This document shows positions 1-7,554 of a stretch of 36,618 bases of DNA, piece after piece (the stretch's first letter is position 1; each line of letters begins with the position of its first letter). The notes under the pieces were generated by a model, which made no database searches, had not been told where the DNA came from, and worked only from the letters and a program-made list of their open reading frames with translations. The position numbers were made by a program, and so were the translations under genes. The stretch is from Clostridiales bacterium UBA1316 (GTDB taxonomy: Bacteria > Bacillota > Clostridia > Oscillospirales > Oscillospiraceae). Where the stretch lies: NCBI GenBank assembly GCA_002307055.1, contig DBTM01000038.1, forward strand, positions 1 through 36,618, read 5' to 3'.

Positions 1-46
1 ACCGAAGGTGACTGAGGATTGTCCCCTGTGCCGCGTAACGCAGCAC
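1..46. repeat. Dispersed intergenic repeat, left-truncated copy
   Basis: The segment TGAGGATTGTCCCCTGTG followed by CCGCGTAAC recurs almost unchanged at 10836-10861, and more weakly around 8880-8896 (GCGTAACACAGCAG). The preceding accgaaggtgac corresponds to the second small hairpin of the longer copy at 10800-10861. It resembles the short palindromic intergenic repeats I know from Ruminococcaceae genomes. The left part lies outside the window. Confidence 0.55.
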
Positions 47-74
47 GATATAATTATGGAGGTAATATTTCATC

Positions 75-1175
75 ATGCTGACCCTGCTGAAAAACCTCCG
101 ATGCTTTGCTCCGCAAAGTATCGGAGAAAAAGACCTCGTCCTCGCCGCCGATAAAATATATAAAATCACATCGCCCGGTCAGATCACCGATACATCTCTG
201 TTCCAATCAGTCATCAGCTGCCGTGGACTGTACGCGTTCCCGGGCTTCATCGACCAGCATGTCCATATGGCGGGCGCTGGCGGCGAGCAGGGGTTTTCCA
301 GCCGGACAAAGGAGCTTGAAGCGCCGGAATTATTCAATGCCGGCATCACAACAGCTGTCGGGCTTCTGGGAGCTGACGGCACGACGCGCGGCATGGAAAA
401 TTTGTATGCCAAGGCTAAAGCCCTCGAAGCCGAGGGCTTGACGACCTATATCTATTCGGGCAGCTATGGTTTGCCCCCGGTCACGCTGACGGGCAGCCTG
501 CTGCGGGATATGGTGCTCATTGATAAGGTCCTCGGTGCCGGTGAGATTGCCGTCTCCGACCACCGTTCGTCTGACCCGGATGTCAGGGACTTGATTCAGC
601 TTGCTTCGGGCGCTCATTTGGGGGGCCTTATCGCCGGCAAGACCGGGATCGTCCACCTGCATATCGGTGACGGGAAGAGCGGACTGCAGCTTCTCACAGA
701 GGCTCTCTGTCAATCCGACCTGCCGATGGAAATGTTTATCCCGACGCACACGAACAGGAACCCGGTGTTATTCCGGCAGGCGGTTATATATTGCAAAAGC
801 GGCGGCCGCATCGACCTCACTGCCGGTGAAGCCGCCGGTATGAGCGTGCCCGAAGCAGTCCGGCAGCTGACACAAGAGCATATTGACCTGTCAAAAGTTA
901 CAATCAGTTCGGACGCCGGAGGCAGCATCCCATCCGGCGGTGCTGCATCGCCGTCGGCATTATATGCTGATTTTGTGGAAATACTAAAAAAATCGGTTTT
1001 GCCTCCGGATCAAGCCGTGTGCCTGCTCACGGAAAACGCCGCGAAAGCGCTGAACCTCTACCCGTGCAAAGGTGCCATCCGGGAAGGCAGCGACGCGGAC
1101 CTCCTGATAACGGATAAAGCGTATAGCTTAAAAATGCTTTTCTGCATGGGCAAATTAATGATACATCATACATGA
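75..1175 (+). CDS. iadA: Beta-aspartyl (isoaspartyl) dipeptidase, IadA family
   Basis: Amidohydrolase-fold metallopeptidase predicted to split beta-Asp-Arg, the dipeptide released by cyanophycinase, into Asp and Arg. Visible family features are the metal-binding HVH at residues 62-64 in the PGFIDQH context, SDHRS at 161-165, HLH at 194-196, PTHTNRN around 223-229 and SSDAGGS with Asp280. The length (366 aa) is a little shorter than E. coli IadA (about 390). The residue aligning with the carboxylated bridging Lys of E. coli IadA is Glu157 (GEIAVSDHR), which is unusual. GGAGG at 58-62 precedes the ATG by 12 nt, a long spacing. It is the first gene of a cyanophycin operon, 23 bp before cphB. The family and operon role are firm; the effect of the Lys-to-Glu change is unknown. 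Confidence 0.92.
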   Translation: MLTLLKNLRCFAPQSIGEKDLVLAADKIYKITSPGQITDTSLFQSVISCRGLYAFPGFIDQHVHMAGAGGEQGFSSRTKELEAPELFNAGITTAVGLLGADGTTRGMENLYAKAKALEAEGLTTYIYSGSYGLPPVTLTGSLLRDMVLIDKVLGAGEIAVSDHRSSDPDVRDLIQLASGAHLGGLIAGKTGIVHLHIGDGKSGLQLLTEALCQSDLPMEMFIPTHTNRNPVLFRQAVIYCKSGGRIDLTAGEAAGMSVPEAVRQLTQEHIDLSKVTISSDAGGSIPSGGAASPSALYADFVEILKKSVLPPDQAVCLLTENAAKALNLYPCKGAIREGSDADLLITDKAYSLKMLFCMGKLMIHHT

Positions 1176-1198
1176 AAAAGCCGGAATAGGAGTGTACT

Positions 1199-2002
1199 TT
1201 GGAAGAAAAAGCAAAAGGCTGCCTGCTGATTATCGGCGGAGCGGAGGATAAGACAGAGGGCAGCGTCATTTTAAAGCAGACATTAAGCCTCTTGAAAGAC
1301 GCGGATATCCTTACCGTTCTGACAACAGCGACAGAGAAGCCGGAGGAGGTCGGGCAGAATTATCTGTCGGTCTTCAAAAAGCTCGGTATTAAAAATGTTC
1401 AGATTTTAAACATCAGCACGCGCGATGAAGCCAACAGCGACACCTTCAGCGAAAAAATCAAAAAATCAAAGTGCATTTTTATTACCGGCGGAGATCAGCT
1501 ACGCCTGACCAGCATCTTGGGCGGCACGGTCTCGGGCAGTGAACTCAAAAATCTCTACAATAATGGCGGCTGTATCATGGGTACGAGCGCGGGCGCGTCC
1601 GTCATGAGCTCAACGATGATCGTCAAAGGCAATGATAATGAACCGGCAAAAAAATGCACGCTCAAGATGGCGCCCGGCCTCGGGCTTATCAGCGGTGTAA
1701 TTATCGACCAGCATTTTGACCAGCGCGGACGTTTCGGCCGCCTTATGTGCGGCGTCGCGGAAAACCCGGAGGTCATCGGTATCGGCATTGACGAGGACAC
1801 ATGCGTCAAGCTGTTTGCCGATATGCATTTCGAGGTCATCGGCACAAACGCCGTCACAATTATCGACGGGAGCACGATAAAAAGCTCCAATGTATCAGAG
1901 CTCAAGCAAAACGAAATACTGGCCATCATGGGTGTCACGGTCAATATACTGCCGCAGGGCTACGGTTTTGATTTAATAAGCAGAAAGGTTATGCGTTTTT
2001 AA
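1199..2002 (+). CDS. cphB: Cyanophycinase
   Basis: Serine exopeptidase (peptidase family S51) that removes beta-Asp-Arg dipeptides from cyanophycin. The nucleophile motif GTSAGAS is at residues 128-134 (Ser130), preceded by the FITGGDQ loop at 94-100. The conserved DQHFDQRGR segment with His172 and the later GIGIDEDT block also fit. At 267 aa it has normal family length, and with no signal peptide it should be cytosolic. The start is a TTG at 1199 with AGGAG at 1188-1192, spaced 6 nt. It lies between iadA and cphA, and the stop is 3 nt before the cphA ATG, so translation is probably coupled. Confidence 0.95.
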   Translation: MEEKAKGCLLIIGGAEDKTEGSVILKQTLSLLKDADILTVLTTATEKPEEVGQNYLSVFKKLGIKNVQILNISTRDEANSDTFSEKIKKSKCIFITGGDQLRLTSILGGTVSGSELKNLYNNGGCIMGTSAGASVMSSTMIVKGNDNEPAKKCTLKMAPGLGLISGVIIDQHFDQRGRFGRLMCGVAENPEVIGIGIDEDTCVKLFADMHFEVIGTNAVTIIDGSTIKSSNVSELKQNEILAIMGVTVNILPQGYGFDLISRKVMRF

Positions 2003-2005
2003 AAA

Positions 2006-4645
2006 ATGAAGACAAATCAGATCACGATCAATGAATTGTCGAGCTACAGCGGAAAAAATATCTACAGCCTCAGGCCGGTAATGAAGATGACGGTCGACAT
2101 CGGCAAATACGGCAATATCCCGACAAAGGACATCCCGGGATTCAATGAAAAGCTTTTAAATATTCTGCCCGGCTTAAAAAAGAACTGCTGCAGCCTTGGC
2201 TACGAGGGCGGGTTTGCCGAACGGCTTGAAGAAGGCACATATCTGGCGCACGTCCTCGAGCATGTGATTCTTGAAATGCAGCATACTCTGGGTTACGATG
2301 TCGGTTTCGGCCAAACGAGAACGGTCACAGCCCCGTCGCGGTATTATCTCGTCTTTGAATATCAAAACGAGGTCTGTGGCATGGAGTGCTCCAAGGTCGC
2401 CGTATTTATCCTGAACCATCTGCTCGCCGGAAAAGATATTTTGATTGACGAGTTTTTTGATTATCTGAGAAAAATCTCTGCTGAAGCGGCGCTTGGGCCG
2501 AGTACCGAAGCCATTGTCAAAGAAGCGCTCAAGCGCGGCATTCCCGTAACGAGAATCGGCCATGAGAGCCTTGTCCGACTGGGCTACGGCAAAAACAGCC
2601 GCCTTGTCGAGTCCACCCTGACGGACGCCACCGCCTGCATCTGCGCGGATATTTCAAGCAATAAGCAGCTGTCGAAATATCTCCTGAACGAGCAGCGCAT
2701 TCCGGTGCCGTACGGCAAGGTCGTCTATTCGGAGATATCGGCGCTGATGGCAGCCGGACAGATCGGCACGCCCGTCGCCGTCAAGCCGCTTGACAGCAAT
2801 CAGGGCAAAGGCGTGCATCTGAATCTCACACAAAAAAACGAGATCATAGAGGCATTTCAAAGCGCTTCCAGATACTCCGGCGGCGTCCTCGTCGAGCGGT
2901 TTGTCAAAGGTCAGGATTACCGTGTCCTCGTCGTCGGCAACGAGGTCAAAGCCGTATCAAAACGCGTCCCCGCCCATGTGACAGGTGACGGGTCGCATAC
3001 AATCAAAGAGCTTGTCGATATCGCCAACCAAAATCCGCTCCGCGGCGAAAAGCACGAGCGTCCTCTCACGAAAATCTGTCTCGATGACATCGCTGCCGCG
3101 CTTTTAAACAGCAAAGGCCTCACGCCCGAGTCTGTCCCATACCCCGGAGAAACTGTCCGCCTGCGTGAAAACGGCAATATCTCCACCGGCGGCACCGCCG
3201 TCGACTGCACGGACTGTATTCACCCGGACAACGCCGAGCTGGCTGTCCGCGCGGCAAACGCCCTGGGTATCGATATTGCCGGTATCGACATCGTCACGGA
3301 GGATATCTCCGAGTCTATTCTCGAAACCGGCGGCGTGATTGTCGAGGTTAACACCGCGCCCGGTATCCGCATGCATCTCTATCCCTCGGAGGGGCAGCCA
3401 CGCAACGTGGCAAAAGATATCATCAATTATCTCTTCCCGAACGAGGAAAGCGTCACATTTCCCATTGTCTCTGTGACTGGCACAAACGGTAAAACAACGG
3501 TTGCGCGCCTTGTTCAGCATGTGCTGATGTCAACCGGCAAAACCGTCGGCCTGACCAGCACCGGCGGCACATTCATCAATCACAAATGCATCGCCCGCGG
3601 CGATAATTCCGGGCCGCTCAGCGCCCGTTCGCTCCTGGCCAACAAAGCCATTACCGCCGCTGTGCTCGAAACCGCGCGCGGCGGCATCCTCCGCGAGGGC
3701 CTCGGTTATGAGGCCGCCGATGTCGGCGTTATTACGAATATTACCGAGGATCATCTCGGCCTTGACGGTGTCGAAACCCTTGAAGACCTCGTCTTTGTCA
3801 AATCCCTCGTCGCCGAAGCCGTCAAAGAGGGCGGCGCCGCCGTTTTAAACGCCTGCGACATGGCAACCCCTGCTGTATTAAAACGCATTAAAGTCCGCCC
3901 GATCCTTTTTTATAACGCCGCAAAACCGGACGCCCAGTATAGCCGCCTCAGCTGCGTTAAAGTATTTAACGACAGCGGCTGGCTCCGCATTAAGGACGGC
4001 CCGAAAACTCTCAACATCATTCATGTCCGTGAAATCCCCATCACCCTCGGCGGCCTGATCGACTGCAATATAGAAAATGCCCTCGCCGCCACAGCAGCGC
4101 TGTACGGCCTCGGTGTTCCGGCCGAAAAAATCAAGTCCGGCTTAATGAGCTTTACGAACAATGACGGAAGGTTCGAGCTGTACGAAATGAACGGCCTGAG
4201 CGTCATGCTCGACTACGGCCATAATCCGGTCGGTTACGAAAACGCCGTAAAAGCCATAAAAAGCCTTGAACACAAGACCGTAACAGGCGTCATCGGCATG
4301 CCGGGAGACCGCAGGGACGCAGATATAAAAGCAGTAGGGCAAATATGCGCCGCCGCGTTTGACCACATTATTATCAAAGAAGACGCCGACAAAAGAGGCC
4401 GGGAGCCAGGCGCTGCTACCGCGCTGCTGCGCGATGCCGTCATAGCATCCGGCTTTTCGCCCCATCGCCTGCGTGTTGTCGATGATGAATTGACCGCTCT
4501 GAAAAATGCCCTTTTACAAGCTGAAGACGGCGCTCTCATCGCCGTCTTCTACGAAAAGCACGATCCCCTGAAAACCTATATTGAAACTCTCGGCGGGCGT
4601 AAGTATATACCAAGCATCTGTAATAAAGCCTTTTCCTATGGCTAG
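2006..4645 (+). CDS. cphA: Cyanophycin synthetase
   Basis: Makes multi-L-arginyl-poly-L-aspartate by ATP-dependent alternate addition of Asp to the backbone and Arg to its side chain. An N-terminal CphA-specific domain covers about residues 1-160. It is followed by an ATP-grasp domain, about 215-475, with KPLDSNQGKG near 260 and EVNTAPGIRMH at 447-457. A Mur-ligase-like C-terminal domain follows, with the P-loop GTNGKTT at 492-498 and a DYGHNP block. The length of 879 aa is typical of bacterial CphA. It is the third gene of the iadA-cphB-cphA operon. Its TAG stop overlaps the stop of the converging glycosyltransferase gene by 4 nt (CTAG, 4642-4645). TAG is therefore an ordinary stop codon in this genome. 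Confidence 0.97.
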   Translation: MKTNQITINELSSYSGKNIYSLRPVMKMTVDIGKYGNIPTKDIPGFNEKLLNILPGLKKNCCSLGYEGGFAERLEEGTYLAHVLEHVILEMQHTLGYDVGFGQTRTVTAPSRYYLVFEYQNEVCGMECSKVAVFILNHLLAGKDILIDEFFDYLRKISAEAALGPSTEAIVKEALKRGIPVTRIGHESLVRLGYGKNSRLVESTLTDATACICADISSNKQLSKYLLNEQRIPVPYGKVVYSEISALMAAGQIGTPVAVKPLDSNQGKGVHLNLTQKNEIIEAFQSASRYSGGVLVERFVKGQDYRVLVVGNEVKAVSKRVPAHVTGDGSHTIKELVDIANQNPLRGEKHERPLTKICLDDIAAALLNSKGLTPESVPYPGETVRLRENGNISTGGTAVDCTDCIHPDNAELAVRAANALGIDIAGIDIVTEDISESILETGGVIVEVNTAPGIRMHLYPSEGQPRNVAKDIINYLFPNEESVTFPIVSVTGTNGKTTVARLVQHVLMSTGKTVGLTSTGGTFINHKCIARGDNSGPLSARSLLANKAITAAVLETARGGILREGLGYEAADVGVITNITEDHLGLDGVETLEDLVFVKSLVAEAVKEGGAAVLNACDMATPAVLKRIKVRPILFYNAAKPDAQYSRLSCVKVFNDSGWLRIKDGPKTLNIIHVREIPITLGGLIDCNIENALAATAALYGLGVPAEKIKSGLMSFTNNDGRFELYEMNGLSVMLDYGHNPVGYENAVKAIKSLEHKTVTGVIGMPGDRRDADIKAVGQICAAAFDHIIIKEDADKRGREPGAATALLRDAVIASGFSPHRLRVVDDELTALKNALLQAEDGALIAVFYEKHDPLKTYIETLGGRKYIPSICNKAFSYG

Positions 4646-5535
4646 GTAATCGCCGTGTTGTGCACGGAATCAATCAAATCCAACAGCGGTTTGCTTTCAG
4701 TAGCCGCTTTCCGGAAAAATAAATACCCTGAGCCATACAGCTTAATAAAATCACTTTCATCCTTGAATATGGTTACTTGAGATTTCTTTTCAAAATAAGT
4801 TAAGTTAAGACGATCCGTAAGCTTTACACTATTACAGCATTTTCCATCAACTGTTTTTCTGATAAAATCCGAATGATAAACAATTGTATGAAAGTAAGAT
4901 TCATCCGAAGCGTAAACTGTTTTGAAATACTTGTTATATTCAGGATGGCTGTTGCTGTACTCTACAATATATGATACGCAGTTTCTGGTAAGCGCAATGT
5001 GCGCCCATCCTGAATAAATATCGTAGTCTGCCGACTTTAACTCCAGTAAGCGGTGATGCTTAAGTAAAAATTCATTCATCCTGTTCCAGCAAATCTTGAA
5101 TATATTCGTCGCGTCAAGAAACCAAACACAATGATATTTGTATCTGTCATTATTCAATTCCGTTGCGTTTCGTGCTTTTATAAACTCAGTATTCTTGTTT
5201 TTTTCAAAGAAATTATATATTTCCGTATTTGAGCGAATCGGGTAGTCAAGTCCCTGCAATATGACAAACCGATCATATTCCCCGTAAGCTAGAGCGGCCT
5301 TGAAGAGCTTAATCGTTGCGACAACAGAAGAATACCCGCCCCAATAAACAGCAGTTCGATCATCGAGAAAGTGCGCGGAGCCGTTATCGTGTAATAACGC
5401 CTTAAACGGTTCAATGTCAGATTTAGCATCGATATGAATAAAAGCATCCGCCCATTCGGGTTGGGTAATTTTGTTTACTAATCTGGCAATATGCGACGGA
5501 TCTATATGCGCCAAAACTATATAAGCTATTTTCAT
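4642..5535 (-). CDS. GT14 (core-2/I-branching type) glycosyltransferase
   Basis: Resembles the branching beta-1,6-N-acetylglucosaminyltransferase family (GT14), in bacteria usually linked to exopolysaccharide or surface glycan assembly. Family marks are the N-terminal IAYIVLAHIDP, FIHIDAKSD, the YWGGYSSV block, and VILQGLDYPIRS, followed by SGWAHIALTR and ASDESYFHT, which matches the catalytic-side DE(S/T)Y motif. It is 297 aa with no clear membrane segment, so probably a soluble cytosolic transferase. It is convergent with cphA and overlaps it by 4 nt. AAGG lies about 12 nt before the ATG. The sugar donor and acceptor cannot be told from sequence, and no other glycan genes are next to it. 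Confidence 0.8.
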   Translation of the reverse strand: MKIAYIVLAHIDPSHIARLVNKITQPEWADAFIHIDAKSDIEPFKALLHDNGSAHFLDDRTAVYWGGYSSVVATIKLFKAALAYGEYDRFVILQGLDYPIRSNTEIYNFFEKNKNTEFIKARNATELNNDRYKYHCVWFLDATNIFKICWNRMNEFLLKHHRLLELKSADYDIYSGWAHIALTRNCVSYIVEYSNSHPEYNKYFKTVYASDESYFHTIVYHSDFIRKTVDGKCCNSVKLTDRLNLTYFEKKSQVTIFKDESDFIKLYGSGYLFFRKAATESKPLLDLIDSVHNTAIT

Positions 5536-5602
5536 CTTATTATCGCCTTCCCAAAAAGTAAGGGGATGTTTCTTCTGAATTTCAAATATTTTAGCACAAT
5601 AG

Positions 5603-5712
5603 GACAGGGGACGGTTCTGTGTCTGCTGTTAATCCTTGATTTGAATATTAATTCAAAATATACTCGCAAGAGCCAAAATCCTGTAAACATAACGATTACA
5701 AGTTTTTGCTGA
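5603..5712. repeat. Composite REP-like element, copy A (decayed)
   Basis: Opens with GACAGGGGACGG followed by TTCTGTGTC (5603-5623), continues with an AT dyad TTGAAT-N4-ATTCAA (5641-5656), and ends with a hairpin-like segment aaaatcctgtaa...ttacaagtttttgctga (about 5673-5712). The same three parts in the same order form copy B at 20961-21060, where the last hairpin is perfect. Here the stem carries mismatches. It sits between the glycosyltransferase and the MerR gene. Confidence 0.75.
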
Positions 5713-5760
5713 ACAGGATAAACCCGTTTGCCACCCCCGTAACATATTTTAAAAAACATA

Positions 5761-5791
5761 TTGACATTCCCATTATGGTAAGGTTTATAGT
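5761..5791 (+). promoter_or_regulatory. MerR-type promoter/operator
   Basis: TTGACA at 5761-5766 and TATAGT at 5786-5791 are separated by 19 bp, longer than the usual 17. The near-palindrome TTCCCAT-T-ATGGTAA (5767-5781, one mismatch) sits in the spacer. Long spacers with a central dyad are the signature of promoters activated by MerR-family DNA distortion. The next gene is a MerR protein, so autoregulation is the natural reading. Confidence 0.65.
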
Positions 5792-5836
5792 GGCATCAGT
5801 GATGATGTACCGGCCGGCTATCAAAACAAAAAGGAT

Positions 5837-6751
5837 GTGGCAGCTTTGCTGAAGATTGGTGAATTCGCGCTTAAAAATGGCGTGACGGCTAAAATGCTCC
5901 GGAATTATGATGAAATCGGGCTGCTCAAGCCCCAGTGTGTCGATCTGGAATCCGGGTACAGGCTTTATGCCGAGCAGCAAGCCGGATTTTTGAATTGGGT
6001 GCTGCTGCTCAAGGAACTCAATTTCAATCTGGCGGAAATCAAGGAGCTGCTCTGTCAGCCAATTGACGCCAACACCTTACTGCTGCATCTGAAAGGGAAG
6101 CGCATCGACATCAGCAATCAGCTCAAGGTTCAGCAGAGCAAAAGCATGCAGATTAACCGGCTTATACAAATCATTGAGAAAGAAGGCTTTCAAATGGATC
6201 GTCAAATTGATCTGATGTCTATCTCCGGCGAAAACGTCCTGGAAATTATGAAAAGCATACCGAACATGGGTATGTATTTGGAAAAGGCGGGTGATATGCT
6301 CGCGGGCTGGAACAAAGACACCGATGAATATGCGGTGTTTATCCGGGCCGACATGGATCACCTGAAGCATACCAACGATGTCTACGGCCTCGAGACCGGT
6401 GACAGGGCCATTTCATGCCTTTATGAAATGCTCGACGCGGCAGCCGGCGCGGTTTTCGGCAATTATGTCATCGCGAGGAGCCATGGCGACGAGTTTGTGG
6501 TCTTTGGCTTTGGAAATCGTGATAAAGCCGCCGCGTTTGCCAGCCGGGTATTTGAGATGAATCAAGGCCTTGATCTTGAGGCGGCTCGGCTGCCATGCCG
6601 CTGCGACTGCTGCTTCGGCATCGTGTTGATGGCAAACCCAAGCAGTCAGTGGCGGCGAATATTTGATTATACATATGAAGCGCTGAACACAGCCAAACAC
6701 AAGGGCATCAATTGTTATGATATACTGGAGTACAGCGGCAATGAACAGTGA
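5837..6751 (+). CDS. MerR-family regulator fused to a GGDEF-like domain
   Basis: Residues about 5-75 are a MerR winged helix (KIGEFALKNGVTAKMLRNYDEIGLL, then SGYRLY). A coiled segment follows at about 80-125. Residues about 160-300 resemble a diguanylate cyclase domain: RADMDHLKHTNDVYG, LETGDRAI, and RSHGDEFVVF at 214-223. The signature is HGDEF rather than GGDEF, and no RxxD inhibitory site precedes it, so it may bind GTP or c-di-GMP as a ligand rather than make it. The GTG at 5837 is only 1 nt after AAGGA (5831-5835). The in-frame TTG at 5846, 10 nt away, is a likely alternative start and gives LLKIGEF. An own MerR-type promoter lies upstream. The family assignment is good; the ligand and targets are unknown. 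Confidence 0.8.
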   Translation: MAALLKIGEFALKNGVTAKMLRNYDEIGLLKPQCVDLESGYRLYAEQQAGFLNWVLLLKELNFNLAEIKELLCQPIDANTLLLHLKGKRIDISNQLKVQQSKSMQINRLIQIIEKEGFQMDRQIDLMSISGENVLEIMKSIPNMGMYLEKAGDMLAGWNKDTDEYAVFIRADMDHLKHTNDVYGLETGDRAISCLYEMLDAAAGAVFGNYVIARSHGDEFVVFGFGNRDKAAAFASRVFEMNQGLDLEAARLPCRCDCCFGIVLMANPSSQWRRIFDYTYEALNTAKHKGINCYDILEYSGNEQ

Positions 6752-6817
6752 ACAACGTACGATGAACAATGTAAAATCAGCCGGCCTTTTCGTGACGGCT
6801 GATTTTAAACGTGAAAA

Positions 6818-7411
6818 TTATTTTTGACGCTCAGCTCCTGTGCCCCTGAACCCCATCGCCGGGATAAAGTTGAAGAAATTCGTCATCTCGTCCTTCATCC
6901 TTTTTCCGGAATAGTCCTCCCGGTGCTCCATGAAAAAACGGAAATTCGCCAGAATGATCGTTGTAAACAAAAAAGCCTGGTATTCAGAGCAGTCAAGCGT
7001 TCCGAGGAGGCTATGATGAAACTGTATAAAACGCTTTTGGAGCATCGCCTGCATATCCTCCTGGACGTGGATATGCTCCGTCCGGATTTTCCACAAAGCG
7101 AGGAGCACATCGCGGTGTACGGTCATTTCCTCAAATATTTCATCGACACCCGACAGAATGTTATTGATATCAAGCTGGGCGGCGCGCCGGTCCATCACCT
7201 GCTCAAACTGCTTGAAGAAGTCGGCTGCGATGGCTTCCGCCAGGGCATATTTGTCGGCGTAATGTTGGTAAAAGGTGGAGCGGTTGATCATCGCGCGCTC
7301 GAACAGCTCGCGTACGGTAATATCGTCGAATTCCTTTTCCTTCATAAGCTGAATAAAGGTGTCCCTGATGTTGCGCTTTGTTTTGACAACCCGCAGGTCA
7401 AGCTTTTCCAT
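6818..7411 (-). CDS. TetR/AcrR-family transcriptional regulator
   Basis: The N-terminal HTH reads TKRNIRDTFIQLMKEKEFDDITVRELFERAMINRSTFYQHYADKYAL with the canonical FYxHYxxK ending. A helical ligand/dimer domain of about 140 residues follows, which varies between family members. I chose the ATG at 7411 (MEKLDL) because GGGGGT lies 9 nt upstream; an in-frame ATG at 7432 would add seven residues. It follows the aldo/keto reductase gene on the same strand after a gap that holds a perfect 10-bp inverted repeat, a plausible operator. The likely target is itself and/or the reductase; the ligand is unknown. Confidence 0.88.
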   Translation of the reverse strand: MEKLDLRVVKTKRNIRDTFIQLMKEKEFDDITVRELFERAMINRSTFYQHYADKYALAEAIAADFFKQFEQVMDRRAAQLDINNILSGVDEIFEEMTVHRDVLLALWKIRTEHIHVQEDMQAMLQKRFIQFHHSLLGTLDCSEYQAFLFTTIILANFRFFMEHREDYSGKRMKDEMTNFFNFIPAMGFRGTGAERQK

Positions 7412-7454
7412 CCCGGTATACCCCCATCTCATATAAGTCCTATCTTTTTATGCA

Positions 7455-7489
7455 GATAAGCAACAATTTTACTCAAAGCGTTGCTTATC
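7455..7489. promoter_or_regulatory. Perfect inverted repeat, candidate TetR operator
   Basis: GATAAGCAAC (7455-7464) and GTTGCTTATC (7480-7489) are exact reverse complements, separated by 15 nt, about 45 nt upstream of the tetR start. Half-site centres are 25 bp apart, wider than a classic single TetR dimer site, so two dimers or a looped RNA are also possible. Confidence 0.5.
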
Positions 7490-7554
7490 AAACTTACCAT
7501 ATGATTCTATTGGTTGAAAAAAGAGAGCCTCTTGCTAAAATAAAACCACGGAAA

